A DNA stretch of 54,580 bases, from positions 1-54,580 of the forward strand of contig JALFNS010000003.1 in the NCBI GenBank assembly GCA_022773945.1, given 5' to 3'. Source of the DNA: Clostridiales bacterium. GTDB lineage: Bacteria; Bacillota; Clostridia; Peptostreptococcales; Anaerovoracaceae. The notes beneath the pieces are model-generated. The model was not told the DNA's origin. It searched no databases and saw nothing but the letters and a program-made list of their open reading frames with translations. Position numbers and translations under genes: made by a program. Below, in pieces: positions 32,826 through 40,509 of this stretch. Every line of letters begins with the position of its first letter. Position 1 is the first letter of the stretch.

Positions 32826-33560
32826 TCACTTGTACGTAAACGTTTTGTATATATCCACACCGTATGCCCGCTTTGTAGTAGATGTTCCTTTTTTCTCCCA
32901 GTCAGTATATCCACTTACTCTTGAATAAACAGTATATTGTCTTTTACTATATTCCGGTCGCATATGTAAGTGTCCTCTCTTTACTGATTTCCCGTTATGC
33001 TTTGACGGAACTGTCCAAGTGCCATAATAGGTCAAAGTCTTCGCTGATGATGTTCCCCAAACAGCATTTGCAATATTCGGAGACGGGCAACCATAAGTCG
33101 CCCCAAAAGTGATGCTATAACTTTTCGTTCTTGCATCCGATAAACCAATATTAATACCGGGTGCACCGGAAACGTTCAAATAGTTTGCACCATAAACATT
33201 GCTAAGTTTTTTGATGCTTGTAATTTTATAGATTATATTTCCTTGAACGCTCATCTTGTCATTCCCGTATAGATACATCTCGACATTTTCTTCTGCCTCG
33301 CCTGAAGTATTTATTATTTTTATATGATCACATTCGCTTAACGCCTCATTGATCGTTTGATTTAAAACAGATTTGTTGTTTTCAAATTGTCCTGCATCAA
33401 TCACTATCACCTCTGTTGACGCTACCGTCCCATCCTCGGAGTCCTGTATTGACATATCAACATCCACTTCAGTTACCTCAGTTGTTGCAAACGCAAGTGT
33501 TGGTATCGTTGTTAACGCCACGATAACTACAATAAATATTGTTATTGCTTTCTTTTTCAT
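32826..33560 (-). CDS. Secreted protein of unknown function
   Basis: Protein of 244 residues starting at the ATG at 33560, which gives a clean signal peptide (MKKKAITIFIVVIVALTTIP... cleaved near AFA). An acidic region (about 27-100) precedes a C-terminal domain rich in Tyr, Thr, Ser and Gly, with WGTSSAKTLTYYGTWTV, KRGHLHMRPEYS and YSRVSGYTDWEKKG. No domain recognised. The two-part layout (acidic N-terminal part, compact basic C-terminal part) resembles secreted effectors or bacteriocin-like precursors but proves nothing. Low GC compared with the housekeeping genes around. It follows the DUF4367 gene by about 120 bases and may be part of the sigma factor's transcription unit. Confidence 0.75.
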   Translation of the reverse strand: MKKKAITIFIVVIVALTTIPTLAFATTEVTEVDVDMSIQDSEDGTVASTEVIVIDAGQFENNKSVLNQTINEALSECDHIKIINTSGEAEENVEMYLYGNDKMSVQGNIIYKITSIKKLSNVYGANYLNVSGAPGINIGLSDARTKSYSITFGATYGCPSPNIANAVWGTSSAKTLTYYGTWTVPSKHNGKSVKRGHLHMRPEYSKRQYTVYSRVSGYTDWEKKGTSTTKRAYGVDIYKTFTYK

Positions 33561-33679
33561 TCCTAACCCACTCCCTTCCATACAAGTTTATTTATACAAC
33601 AATCTGTCGAAGAGCTCTTTCGTTTCACTCTTACCTACGGTATTGTCAGTTTCATCGCCATTCCGCTCAAAAGCGACAT

Positions 33680-34357
33680 TTATTTTAAACCCCTCATCAG
33701 ATTATTCGCCATCTGCTCAAGCTGTTCCAACGTGCAGTTCCCATAAACATCGTATAAATATATCCCATCACTCCATGTTATGGATTGGACGCCGTATTTA
33801 GATGACGAATACCCTTTATATCCGGAGATTTCCAGCTCCTCAAGCTCATTATTCTCCGAGTCAATACTTAAAGCTATGTTATCAATTCCTTTTTCCTGAC
33901 TGTATATTATATAATCATCACCATTAGAGTATTCTACACAGTAACTACTTCCGGTTTTCTCCTCACTCGACACAGAATATCCATCCGGCGTTTCAGGTTT
34001 CAAAATCCCGTAATCCTTCAGCGTATCGTCCGGATCTTCAACAACAAAGTCCACGTCAAGCGTCCCTTGTTCTGTATTAACAGTCTCATTCCAATTGATT
34101 ACGGCCTGCTTAACAATGAATCCACAGCCTGCCAGCATCATAAGCATCGCTGCCAGAAGTGCAGCTGCAGCCACCCTGGTTATACGAAAGCGACCTACGC
34201 TTACATACTTTCTGTCGGCCATATTAAATATTCTTTTTATACCGTCGTTGAACCCATCAGAAAAGCAATACTCATAATCCATATCATCCCAACTGTCAAC
34301 CCAGGCATATTCTGTTTCCAGCGCACATTTCAGTGCTTCCTTTGTTTTAAAGTCCAT
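33680..34357 (-). CDS. DUF4367-type membrane protein, likely partner (anti-sigma) of the ECF factor
   Basis: Protein of 225 residues. A cytoplasmic N-terminal part (about 1-60: MDFKTKEALKCALETEYAWV..., acidic) leads to one membrane segment (about 64-80, VAAAALLAAMLMMLAGCGF). The extracellular C-terminal half (IIYSQEKGIDNIALSID, GYKGYSSSKYGVQSITWSDG, YLYDVYGNCTLEQLEQMANNL) has the DUF4367 pattern. The ATG at 34357 (GAGG nine bases before) overlaps the sigma gene by 11 bases, the usual arrangement of sigma and anti-sigma factors. The anti-sigma role is inferred from topology and coupling. Confidence 0.8.
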   Translation of the reverse strand: MDFKTKEALKCALETEYAWVDSWDDMDYEYCFSDGFNDGIKRIFNMADRKYVSVGRFRITRVAAAALLAAMLMMLAGCGFIVKQAVINWNETVNTEQGTLDVDFVVEDPDDTLKDYGILKPETPDGYSVSSEEKTGSSYCVEYSNGDDYIIYSQEKGIDNIALSIDSENNELEELEISGYKGYSSSKYGVQSITWSDGIYLYDVYGNCTLEQLEQMANNLMRGLK

Positions 34358-34865
34358 CTTTAAGAACCTCACGAGCCCTTTGCATATTCTTTCTTGCGGC
34401 TCCCTCCTTAATGCCCAGCAAATTGGCTATTTCACGATAACTGTATCCGTAGATCGCATAGAGATACATGACATTTCTCTGCACTTCAGACAGCTTCAAA
34501 ATCCTCTGAGCCAGTTCATTGTTTTCCGCTTCTCCCACTGTTGTGTCATTTTTATGCAGGATATTTTCATAATCAGCAATATCCTCCGCCGTAAACCGAT
34601 CCTCCTTTTTCAGAATGGTAAGCGCCACGTTTTTTGTAATTATTACTACGAACTTCTTTGTCGACGCTGTATCAATATCATTAATTTTATGGAAGTTCTT
34701 AGCTATACGTATAAACGCTTCCTGAACAGCATCTTCCGCCAGACCATCGTCTTTCAGTATGGCTTTTGCGGTATAATGCATTAACCTGTGATACTTCTCA
34801 TACAGTGAAATGAATTTTGATTTGTCCTCAGGTTCATCTATAAGCGCCAGATATAATGTCAGCAT
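34347..34865 (-). CDS. ECF-type RNA polymerase sigma factor
   Basis: Extracytoplasmic-function sigma factor of 172 residues. Region 2 is FISLYEKYHRLMHYTAKAILKDDGLAEDAVQEAFIRIAKN; region 4 is LSEVQRNVMYLYAIYGYSYREIANLLGIKEGAARKNMQRARE. The ATG at 34865 is chosen because GAGAGGT lies six bases before it; longer versions would read through the promoter region. It is coupled to a DUF4367 membrane partner and lies between genes for secreted proteins, so it probably controls cell-envelope or export functions, perhaps this island itself. Confidence 0.92.
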   Translation of the reverse strand: MLTLYLALIDEPEDKSKFISLYEKYHRLMHYTAKAILKDDGLAEDAVQEAFIRIAKNFHKINDIDTASTKKFVVIITKNVALTILKKEDRFTAEDIADYENILHKNDTTVGEAENNELAQRILKLSEVQRNVMYLYAIYGYSYREIANLLGIKEGAARKNMQRAREVLKDGL

Positions 34866-34902
34866 GTCTTTACCTCTCATAACCGGTATTTCTTTGACTG
34901 AC

Positions 34903-34931
34903 ATTATATATGGCATTACAGCGGTGCGCAA
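34903..34931 (-). promoter_or_regulatory. Promoter of the ECF sigma gene
   Basis: On the minus strand TTGCGC (34926-34931), a 17-base spacer and TATAAT (34903-34908), 37 bases before the start. It is a sigma-A-like promoter, so sigma production may not depend only on autoactivation. Confidence 0.55.
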
Positions 34932-34970
34932 GCTGCAGCTATAACAAGCATCCTAAGCCACACGCTTGTT

Positions 34971-35387
34971 TCAATAGGTGGCACTGCTGTACTTTGTTAC
35001 CGTCTCGCACTTCGTTCCTATATATGCCTTACACACAGCTTTCACTCTGTACTTACCCTTATCAACAGATTTGCTTTTTGAAAGAGTACAACTCGAGGCA
35101 TTTTTGGTGCTCGTCCAGTCAGCTACAGCTGTCCATTTTTCGTTCTTATATTTCTGCAAATACAAATGCACCGATGTTTTCGTTGTTGTTCCGGCATACC
35201 CTGTGATAGAACCTTTAACAGTTGCAGTTCCGTTGTCGGTAATGTCAATCTTCGCGTACGCTGAACGGTAGCACGTTGCCATCGGTTTAACATCAGGTTC
35301 ATTTACTGCCGCCGAAGCCATTCCGGTGATACATACCATCCCTATACATGCAACAATGGCAAATACTATAGCTTTTCTCATAATCAT
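34971..35387 (-). CDS. Small secreted beta-rich protein, unknown
   Basis: Protein of 138 residues with a signal peptide (MIMRKAIVFAIVACIGMVCITGMASA). The mature part alternates short strands (AKIDITDNGTATVKGSITGY, TSVHLYLQKYKNEKWTAVADW, SKSVDKGKYRVKAVCKAYIG, CETVTKYSSATY), a beta-sandwich pattern common in small clostridial secreted proteins of unknown role. Three cysteines in the mature part. The ATG at 35387 follows AAAGGTG. It lies 34 bases after the membrane protein gene, so the two are likely cotranscribed with the 36768 gene. A 7-bp hairpin (34943-34970) without a T run follows its stop. Confidence 0.75.
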   Translation of the reverse strand: MIMRKAIVFAIVACIGMVCITGMASAAVNEPDVKPMATCYRSAYAKIDITDNGTATVKGSITGYAGTTTKTSVHLYLQKYKNEKWTAVADWTSTKNASSCTLSKSKSVDKGKYRVKAVCKAYIGTKCETVTKYSSATY

Positions 35388-35421
35388 TTCTCACCTTTCA
35401 AAACTCCTAAGACAAATATCG

Positions 35422-35847
35422 CTACCTACTTTTTCTATCCGTGAATTTGTCATAAATAATGCCGACAATCCATATAACGATTACTATTCCTGCAATTAGC
35501 AAGCTTATTCTCCATACAGCGCAAATAACTATACTAATGATGCCGCTTACGGACTCCAACAAAAGTGCTTTTTTCTGGATGAGGGTAAATAGAATAGAGA
35601 AGAAAGAAATAATTATTGCCATAATTTTAACCAACTTCCTTCTTCGCTCCTTAAAACTCCTATAGCAAAACCATCCTATAATCAATTCGATCGTCAGCAT
35701 TACAGCATCACACACATTCAATAACCACAGTTCCCAATTCATATACGAAACACAGGACACATATGGGTTAAATAAATCTTGGACAAAACGACATATGAAT
35801 GCGATTAATAGCAACAGAATTATTCTCTTTAGTTCCAGAGTTTTCAT
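35422..35847 (-). CDS. Four-helix membrane protein, unknown (intact copy)
   Basis: Protein of 141 residues with about four membrane segments (8-26, 40-62, 75-93, 105-130) and short basic tails. No family recognised. The ATG at 35847 is preferred because GGGTG lies six bases before it; an ATG two codons upstream is also open. Parts of it (FICRFVQDLFNPYVS and LESVSGIISIVICAVWRISL) recur in the decayed copy at 32391-32584, so the gene has been duplicated in this island. Its position directly after a gene for a secreted protein, mirrored by the decayed copy, suggests that secreted and membrane proteins work in pairs. Confidence 0.75.
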   Translation of the reverse strand: MKTLELKRIILLLLIAFICRFVQDLFNPYVSCVSYMNWELWLLNVCDAVMLTIELIIGWFCYRSFKERRRKLVKIMAIIISFFSILFTLIQKKALLLESVSGIISIVICAVWRISLLIAGIVIVIWIVGIIYDKFTDRKSR

Positions 35848-35865
35848 ACGCATCACCCAAATTAT

Positions 35866-36768
35866 CTAATAATTATTGCGGACATCATACGCTGTATTTT
35901 TTGTTGTAATGTATCCCGTCTTTGAACATACTACTCCGGCCTGCACCAGCACTGTCTTAAGTTTAACAGGCACTGCTCCACCCCACAATTCACCATACTG
36001 CGCAACCTTTCCATTATAATATGCCCAATAAGATTTTTCAGACGAAGAATATTGTGAACGATATGCATTGCCTGATAACCTTTTCCAATTTGCAGGAGCA
36101 TTTATTTTCAAGGATCCCTTTAAGCCACTTTTATACCAAGCCTTTGTGCCATTATAGTAGAAATTACAATTTACTTTTGCTGTAGCAATCTTTGTTCCGC
36201 CACTATAATATACTTTTGTCGAATACCCATTTGTTGATTTTGTCGTTGACGCTGGCTCTACTACACTTATCCTCGCATCTAAATCCAATAGTGAAGGATC
36301 ACTACTATCTAAACCCGAACCTACAATCTCCAACGAAATATATAATGGCGAAATCTCAAAAGCTGCAATATCAGATATTCGATACGTAGAAGTTAACTGC
36401 TGATAAGATGCTTCATCGATTTCTAACGTAGAAATGCCTTCATTTGATGTTTCAAGCCTTTCTAATCCAACATCTTCATTGTCCATGATAGCATCAAAAA
36501 ATACACCGTCATATATTTTTTCGATATCTTTTTTCTTTTTAGCGGAAGCATTAGCAATAACCTGCTCATACTCGTCCACCGTTTTCTCATTTAGTTGTGT
36601 CATTATTTCCTCACCAATTTTATTAATTTGCTCCTCTCTGAACTCGGATACAGTCAGATCTTTCGATTTGATTTCAACAGTATCCATTTCCTCCGCAAAC
36701 CCGAATAAAGGCACTGACGCCATTAGAACTAATCCCATCATCGTCAGCGCTACTTTTCTCATAACCAT
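35866..36768 (-). CDS. Secreted protein of unknown function, 300 residues
   Basis: Starts at the ATG at 36768 (AAAGGAG five bases before) with signal peptide MVMRKVALTMMGLVLMASVPLFGFA. The N-terminal half (about 25-175) is acidic and helical (LTVSEFREEQINKIGEEIMTQLNEKTVDEYEQVI). The C-terminal part (about 180-300) is Tyr/Lys/Gly-rich and probably beta-stranded (KVNCNFYYNGTKAWYKSGLKGSLKI, YWAYYNGKVAQYGELWGG). No domain recognised. This helical pro-region plus beta domain layout resembles that of the 244-residue protein at 32826, without clear sequence similarity. First gene of the minus unit starting at the symmetric divergent promoter at 36834-36922. Confidence 0.75.
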   Translation of the reverse strand: MVMRKVALTMMGLVLMASVPLFGFAEEMDTVEIKSKDLTVSEFREEQINKIGEEIMTQLNEKTVDEYEQVIANASAKKKKDIEKIYDGVFFDAIMDNEDVGLERLETSNEGISTLEIDEASYQQLTSTYRISDIAAFEISPLYISLEIVGSGLDSSDPSLLDLDARISVVEPASTTKSTNGYSTKVYYSGGTKIATAKVNCNFYYNGTKAWYKSGLKGSLKINAPANWKRLSGNAYRSQYSSSEKSYWAYYNGKVAQYGELWGGAVPVKLKTVLVQAGVVCSKTGYITTKNTAYDVRNNY

Positions 36769-36833
36769 CACAACTCCTTTCTCTGTCTCTCTTACAAGTG
36801 CCGTTTCACAATATTAAATCAAACCATTCACTT

Positions 36834-36922
36834 ATATAAACCTGATCAAACAGCATTTCGTGACACCTTTTATAATTTCACAAAGAAAGATGTCACATAC
36901 AGGCGTTCTATAAGGTTTATAT
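36834..36922. promoter_or_regulatory. Symmetric divergent promoter/operator dyad
   Basis: Both directions carry the same bipartite motif with identical spacing: TGTCAC-N16-AGGTTTATAT. On plus, TGTCAC is at 36891-36896 and AGGTTTATAT at 36913-36922. On minus they are at 36860-36865 and 36834-36843. The 16-base spacers differ in sequence. It stands between the 36768 gene (minus) and the 49-residue gene (plus). The -35/-10-like spacing fits a promoter recognised in both directions by one sigma factor, or paired sites of one regulator. Confidence 0.6.
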
Positions 36923-36944
36923 GAATAGGATGTGAGGAGGTGCT

Positions 36945-37094
36945 ATGATGAATAATAACCGGATCTTAATGGGTATTCAGATAATAATAATCTTTCTTTC
37001 AGTAATAGAAGTAATAGGTATATTGCCGCGACAGGGAATAGCCGGAATGATTGCGGCTTGTAGTGTTTGGGGGATCGTTATCTTATGCAAATAG
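36945..37094 (+). CDS. Small hydrophobic protein of 49 residues
   Basis: ATG ATG start at 36945 after GAGGAGGTGCT, a near-perfect ribosome binding site; stop TAG at 37092-37094. The sequence is MMNNNRILMGIQIIIIFLSV followed by IEVIGILPRQG and a second hydrophobic stretch IAGMIAACSVWGIVIL, ending CK. It is thus a two-helix hairpin membrane peptide. No family recognised. It is the only plus-strand gene of the island and is divergent from the 300-residue secreted protein gene across the symmetric promoter. It could be a regulator or immunity peptide; nothing in the sequence decides. Confidence 0.7.
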   Translation: MMNNNRILMGIQIIIIFLSVIEVIGILPRQGIAGMIAACSVWGIVILCK

Positions 37095-37145
37095 TCTACC
37101 TAAGAAACAGTAAGAACAATCGGCTGTAGCGGAGTGCAAAGGCAC

Positions 37146-37194
37146 AAAAAAGGAAGCCGCGCTCTAACGGTACTTCCCGTTAAAACGCAGCCTC
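37146..37194 (-). terminator. Terminator of the por operon
   Basis: On the minus strand GAGGCTGCG pairs with CGCGGCTTC (two G-U pairs), with an inner AACGG/CCGTT stem, followed by CTTTTTT. It lies 22 bases past the porB stop. Confidence 0.8.
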
Positions 37195-37215
37195 GCTGCC
37201 TGATTCTGTATGTGC

Positions 37216-38148
37216 TTATCCGTTACATCTGGCCAGCAGTTTCTCCCACTGCTCATCAACGTACTTCTGGGTTTCCTCTATCATCCACTCGCTTCCCGGG
37301 ACGAACATGTGCTTGAATCTGCCCTGCTTGCGGAGGAACTCCTCCACCGGAAGCTTACGCTTAGGCTCGTAGGTGAGTCTCCACTCTCCATTCTCGATTT
37401 CGTAGAGAGGCCATACGCAGGTGTCAACCGCCAGGCGGCATATCTCTGCCAGATCCTCAGTCTCATATCTCCAGCCTCTCGGGCACGGAGCGAGAACATT
37501 GAGGAAGCAGGCGCCCTCTGTGTATATGGCCTTATGGGCCTTAGTGTGCAGATCTCTGAAGTCTCCCAGGAATGTTGTCTGAGCGGCATAAGGTATATTG
37601 TGAGCCGCTATGATTTCAGTCAGATTCTTCTTGTTCTGGATTTTGCCCGGAATCTCCTCACCTGCAGGAGATGTAGTCGCATCGGCGAATCTAGGTGTTG
37701 ATGAGGATCTCTGAATTCCCGTGTTCATGTAGGCTTCGTTGTCGTAGCAGACGTACACCATGTCATGACCGCGCTCCATGGCACCCGAAAGTGACTGAAG
37801 ACCTATATCATATGTACCTCCGTCGCCGCCGAAGGCTATGAACTTGAAATTATCCTGAATCTTACCCTTCTTCTTGAGCACTCTGTAGGCAGTCTCCACG
37901 CCGGACATGGTTGCCGCACCGTTGGCGAATGCCGTATGTATATAACTGTCATAATAAGCCGTGTGAGGATATATGAACGTGGAAACCTCCAGACAGCTGG
38001 TGGCGTTGGTGACCACAGCCTTATCTCCCGGCTCCAGCGCACGCAGCACCCCTCTGACCGCCACACCGGCTCCACAGCCGGCGCATAATCTGTGACCGCC
38101 TGCCAGCCTCTCCGGCTTCTGTACTTCTTTCTTCAAACTGTATGCCAT
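37216..38148 (-). CDS. porB: 2-oxoacid (pyruvate):ferredoxin oxidoreductase, beta subunit
   Basis: TPP-binding beta subunit of 310 residues: LCAGCGAGVAVRGVLRAL with iron-sulfur cysteines near the N-terminus, the TPP/Mg motif GGDGGTYDIGLQSLSGA and DNEAYMNTGIQRSSSTP. With the alpha, gamma and delta subunits it converts pyruvate and CoA to acetyl-CoA, CO2 and reduced ferredoxin. The gamma-delta-alpha-beta order is standard for four-subunit PORs. Branched 2-oxoacids are possible substrates as well, since the operon lies next to branched-chain amino acid genes, but pyruvate is the default. Nine bases after porA. Confidence 0.94.
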   Translation of the reverse strand: MAYSLKKEVQKPERLAGGHRLCAGCGAGVAVRGVLRALEPGDKAVVTNATSCLEVSTFIYPHTAYYDSYIHTAFANGAATMSGVETAYRVLKKKGKIQDNFKFIAFGGDGGTYDIGLQSLSGAMERGHDMVYVCYDNEAYMNTGIQRSSSTPRFADATTSPAGEEIPGKIQNKKNLTEIIAAHNIPYAAQTTFLGDFRDLHTKAHKAIYTEGACFLNVLAPCPRGWRYETEDLAEICRLAVDTCVWPLYEIENGEWRLTYEPKRKLPVEEFLRKQGRFKHMFVPGSEWMIEETQKYVDEQWEKLLARCNG

Positions 38149-38157
38149 TCTTATCTC

Positions 38158-39378
38158 CTAATCTTCGTATTTCCTGTGGTCGAATCCGCCTTCTTCGTAT
38201 CTGGAGTCTCTAACGCCTACGTATCTGTAGACATCTCCCGGGTCATCCGTCTCGTGAATGATGAACAGATCGTTGAATATCTCGTAATAATCATCCACCG
38301 TAATGTCTCTGCCTCCCAGACCGTATATGTAGTTAATGGCATAAGGTCTGTCCGGCAAATCGTAGAGAGAGCTTCTGGCCTCGTTAAAGAGCGGGCCGCC
38401 GCTGTTGGAGAAGCTCTCAGCCTTGTCCATTATCGCCACAGCCTTAACCTTACACATGGCTTCTGCCAGAGGAATTCTAGGGAACGGTCTGAATACTCTC
38501 AGCTTGATGAGACCAACCTTCTTACCCTCGGCCCTCAGCCTGTCCACGGCTTCCTTACCTGTTCCCGCACTGGAACCGATAACAACAACTGCCACCTCAG
38601 CATCGTCCATCATATACTCTTCGAAGAATCCGTACTTCCTGCCGCTGATTTTCTCGAATCGCTCCGCCACTTCAAGTATGATAGGCATGGAGTCCTTCAT
38701 TGACTGAGCCTGGGCTCTCTTCACCTCCATGTAGTAAGGCGAGGTTCCGTAAGGTCCCACGGCCAGCGGGTTCTCGTGCTTGAGAAGGTAGTTCTCAGGA
38801 TTGTATTCTCCAACAAAGTCCTTAACCACATCGTCATCGAGAATCTCTATATTGGAAACTCCGTGACTGGTCACGAATCCGTCCTGACAAACCATTATAG
38901 GCAGTCTTATCGCCTCCGATATAGGCATTGCCTGGATGAAGTTGTCGTAAACCTCCTGATTCGTCTCCGCATATATCTGAATCCATCCCGAATCTCTGGC
39001 TCCCATGGAATCGGAATGATCGTTGTTAATATTGATAGGTCCCGTCAGAGCCCTGTTTACCACAGCCATGGTTATCGGCAATCTGGAGGATGCCGCCACA
39101 TAGAGCAGCTCCCACATGTAGGCCAGACCCGCCGAGGATGTTGCCGTCACGGCTCTGGCTCCCGCAGCCGAGGCTCCCATACACACGGACATGGCACTGT
39201 GCTCCGACTCAACGGCCACGAATTCAGTGTCAACAAGTCCGTCAGCCATGTACTGTGAGAAGTACTGAGGAATCTCCGTAGACGGGGTAATCGGGAACGC
39301 TCCCATAACATCCGGATTTATCTGTCGCATAGCTGTAGCAACAGCTTCGTTTCCCGACATTCTGTCTTTTCTCGCCAT
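38158..39378 (-). CDS. porA: 2-oxoacid (pyruvate):ferredoxin oxidoreductase, alpha subunit
   Basis: Alpha subunit of 406 residues, carrying the pyrimidine-binding half of the TPP site and the substrate pocket. Typical stretches are GNEAVATAMRQINPDVMGAFPITPSTEIPQYFSQYMADG, EHSAMSVCMGASAAGARAVTATSSAGLAYM and the C-terminal transketolase-like domain (VVIGSSAGTGKEAVDRLRAEGKKVGLIKLRVFRPFP). ATG at 39378 with GAGGAG upstream, directly adjacent to the porD stop. Fermentative core enzyme, expected to be highly expressed. Confidence 0.95.
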   Translation of the reverse strand: MARKDRMSGNEAVATAMRQINPDVMGAFPITPSTEIPQYFSQYMADGLVDTEFVAVESEHSAMSVCMGASAAGARAVTATSSAGLAYMWELLYVAASSRLPITMAVVNRALTGPININNDHSDSMGARDSGWIQIYAETNQEVYDNFIQAMPISEAIRLPIMVCQDGFVTSHGVSNIEILDDDVVKDFVGEYNPENYLLKHENPLAVGPYGTSPYYMEVKRAQAQSMKDSMPIILEVAERFEKISGRKYGFFEEYMMDDAEVAVVVIGSSAGTGKEAVDRLRAEGKKVGLIKLRVFRPFPRIPLAEAMCKVKAVAIMDKAESFSNSGGPLFNEARSSLYDLPDRPYAINYIYGLGGRDITVDDYYEIFNDLFIIHETDDPGDVYRYVGVRDSRYEEGGFDHRKYED

Positions 39379-39696
39379 CTACTTCTCCTCCTTCACAAAA
39401 TCTATAGCATCGAACGGGCAGACCTTGACGCAAATCCCGCAGCCTTTGCAGTGTTTAAAATCAAAATCCAGCCTCTTGTCTCCTTCTACCGGTATGGAAC
39501 TGTCGGGACAGAATGGAACGCAGAGCATGCAGTGTTTGCACTTATCCTCCTTGAATACAGGGACCATAACCCTCCATTCTCCCGTCTCCACTAAAAGAGA
39601 GGTTGCCGGCTCGTAAATCTCCGCTCCGGTCGTAACCTCCTGCCACGTTACCTTCTCATTTATGTCTTCAGCTCTTCGCTTCATCAGTTCATTCAT
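39379..39696 (-). CDS. porD: 2-oxoacid:ferredoxin oxidoreductase, delta (ferredoxin-like) subunit
   Basis: Subunit of 105 residues with two 4Fe-4S motifs, CKHCMLCVPFCPDSSIP and CKGCGICVKVCPFDAID. It passes electrons from the TPP site to free ferredoxin. Its ATG overlaps the porG stop by 4 bases and its stop abuts porA, so translation of the operon is tightly coupled. Confidence 0.95.
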   Translation of the reverse strand: MNELMKRRAEDINEKVTWQEVTTGAEIYEPATSLLVETGEWRVMVPVFKEDKCKHCMLCVPFCPDSSIPVEGDKRLDFDFKHCKGCGICVKVCPFDAIDFVKEEK

Positions 39697-40283
39697 CCGA
39701 CCTTAACCTCATCCATTGATTTTATCAGCGCCTTCATGTTTCCTTCTATCAGATTCTCCTTGTGGACGAACTTGTGTCTGAAGGATTCTCTCATGTCGTT
39801 TATGAATTTCTCCCTGCCTATAACATTGCTGATTTTAACTACAGCTGCCAGCATAGGCGTGTTAGGGAAGTTCTTGCCCAAGGTTTCCATGGAGATCTTC
39901 TCAGCATCCACTGAGCATACCTTGCCCTTGTATCCGTTGAGCATAGGTCTTATCTCCTCGGGAGACTTCTTGCTGTTAATAATGAGAGCTCCGCTTTCCT
40001 TAAGTCCCTTGGTAACGTCAACCGACTTGAGAAGCGTCTCATCAACTACAACAACGTAATCCGGCGTGTAAATATTGGAGTGAACCTTACAGTGTTCGTC
40101 GGAAATTCTGTTGTAGGCGGTAATCGGCGCACCCATACGCTCAGGACCGTATTCAGGAAATCCCTGTACATGCTTGCCCGAATTGAAGGCTACATCTGCC
40201 AGAAGAAGGCATGCAGTCTTAGCTCCCTGACCGCCTCTGCCATGCCATCTTATTTCAACCGCATCTTTTATCTTGTCTGTCAT
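39693..40283 (-). CDS. porG: 2-oxoacid:ferredoxin oxidoreductase, gamma subunit
   Basis: Gamma subunit of 196 residues: EIRWHGRGGQGAKTACLLLADVAF, GKHVQGFPEYGPERMGAPITAYNRIS and DYVVVVDETLL are diagnostic. It belongs to the CoA-binding domain III group of PORs. The ATG at 40283 is preferred (GGGAG four bases before); a longer frame to 40346 would run into the promoter. First gene of the por operon, with a strong promoter upstream. Confidence 0.95.
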   Translation of the reverse strand: MTDKIKDAVEIRWHGRGGQGAKTACLLLADVAFNSGKHVQGFPEYGPERMGAPITAYNRISDEHCKVHSNIYTPDYVVVVDETLLKSVDVTKGLKESGALIINSKKSPEEIRPMLNGYKGKVCSVDAEKISMETLGKNFPNTPMLAAVVKISNVIGREKFINDMRESFRHKFVHKENLIEGNMKALIKSMDEVKVG

Positions 40284-40317
40284 TTCATATCTCCCTTTTA
40301 TTTTTAACTTCCCCATT

Positions 40318-40346
40318 AGGTTACAGCAAGTTGCAATCAATGTCAA
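40318..40346 (-). promoter_or_regulatory. Promoter of the por operon
   Basis: On the minus strand TTGACA (40341-40346), a 17-base spacer and TAACCT (40318-40323). Upstream lies a very A/T-rich tract (40347-40450) that could act as an UP element. Confidence 0.75.
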
Positions 40347-40450
40347 TAGTTTTTGGTGCTTTTTTATTTGTTTTTCACAAATGATTTTGCTTTTATTTGT
40401 TTCTACACACAGTTTTTAATCATTTTTCTTGTGTTTCGGATTAATTTTTA

Positions 40451-40483
40451 AAAATAACAGGCTGCCGCTTAAAGCGGCAGCCT
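40451..40483 (-). terminator. Terminator of lexA
   Basis: An 11-bp stem (AGGCTGCCGCT and AGCGGCAGCCT, loop of three) followed on the minus strand by GTTATTTTTA. It separates lexA from the por promoter. Confidence 0.8.
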
Positions 40484-40509
40484 TTCATATCTGTTATTAA
40501 ACCGAACAT

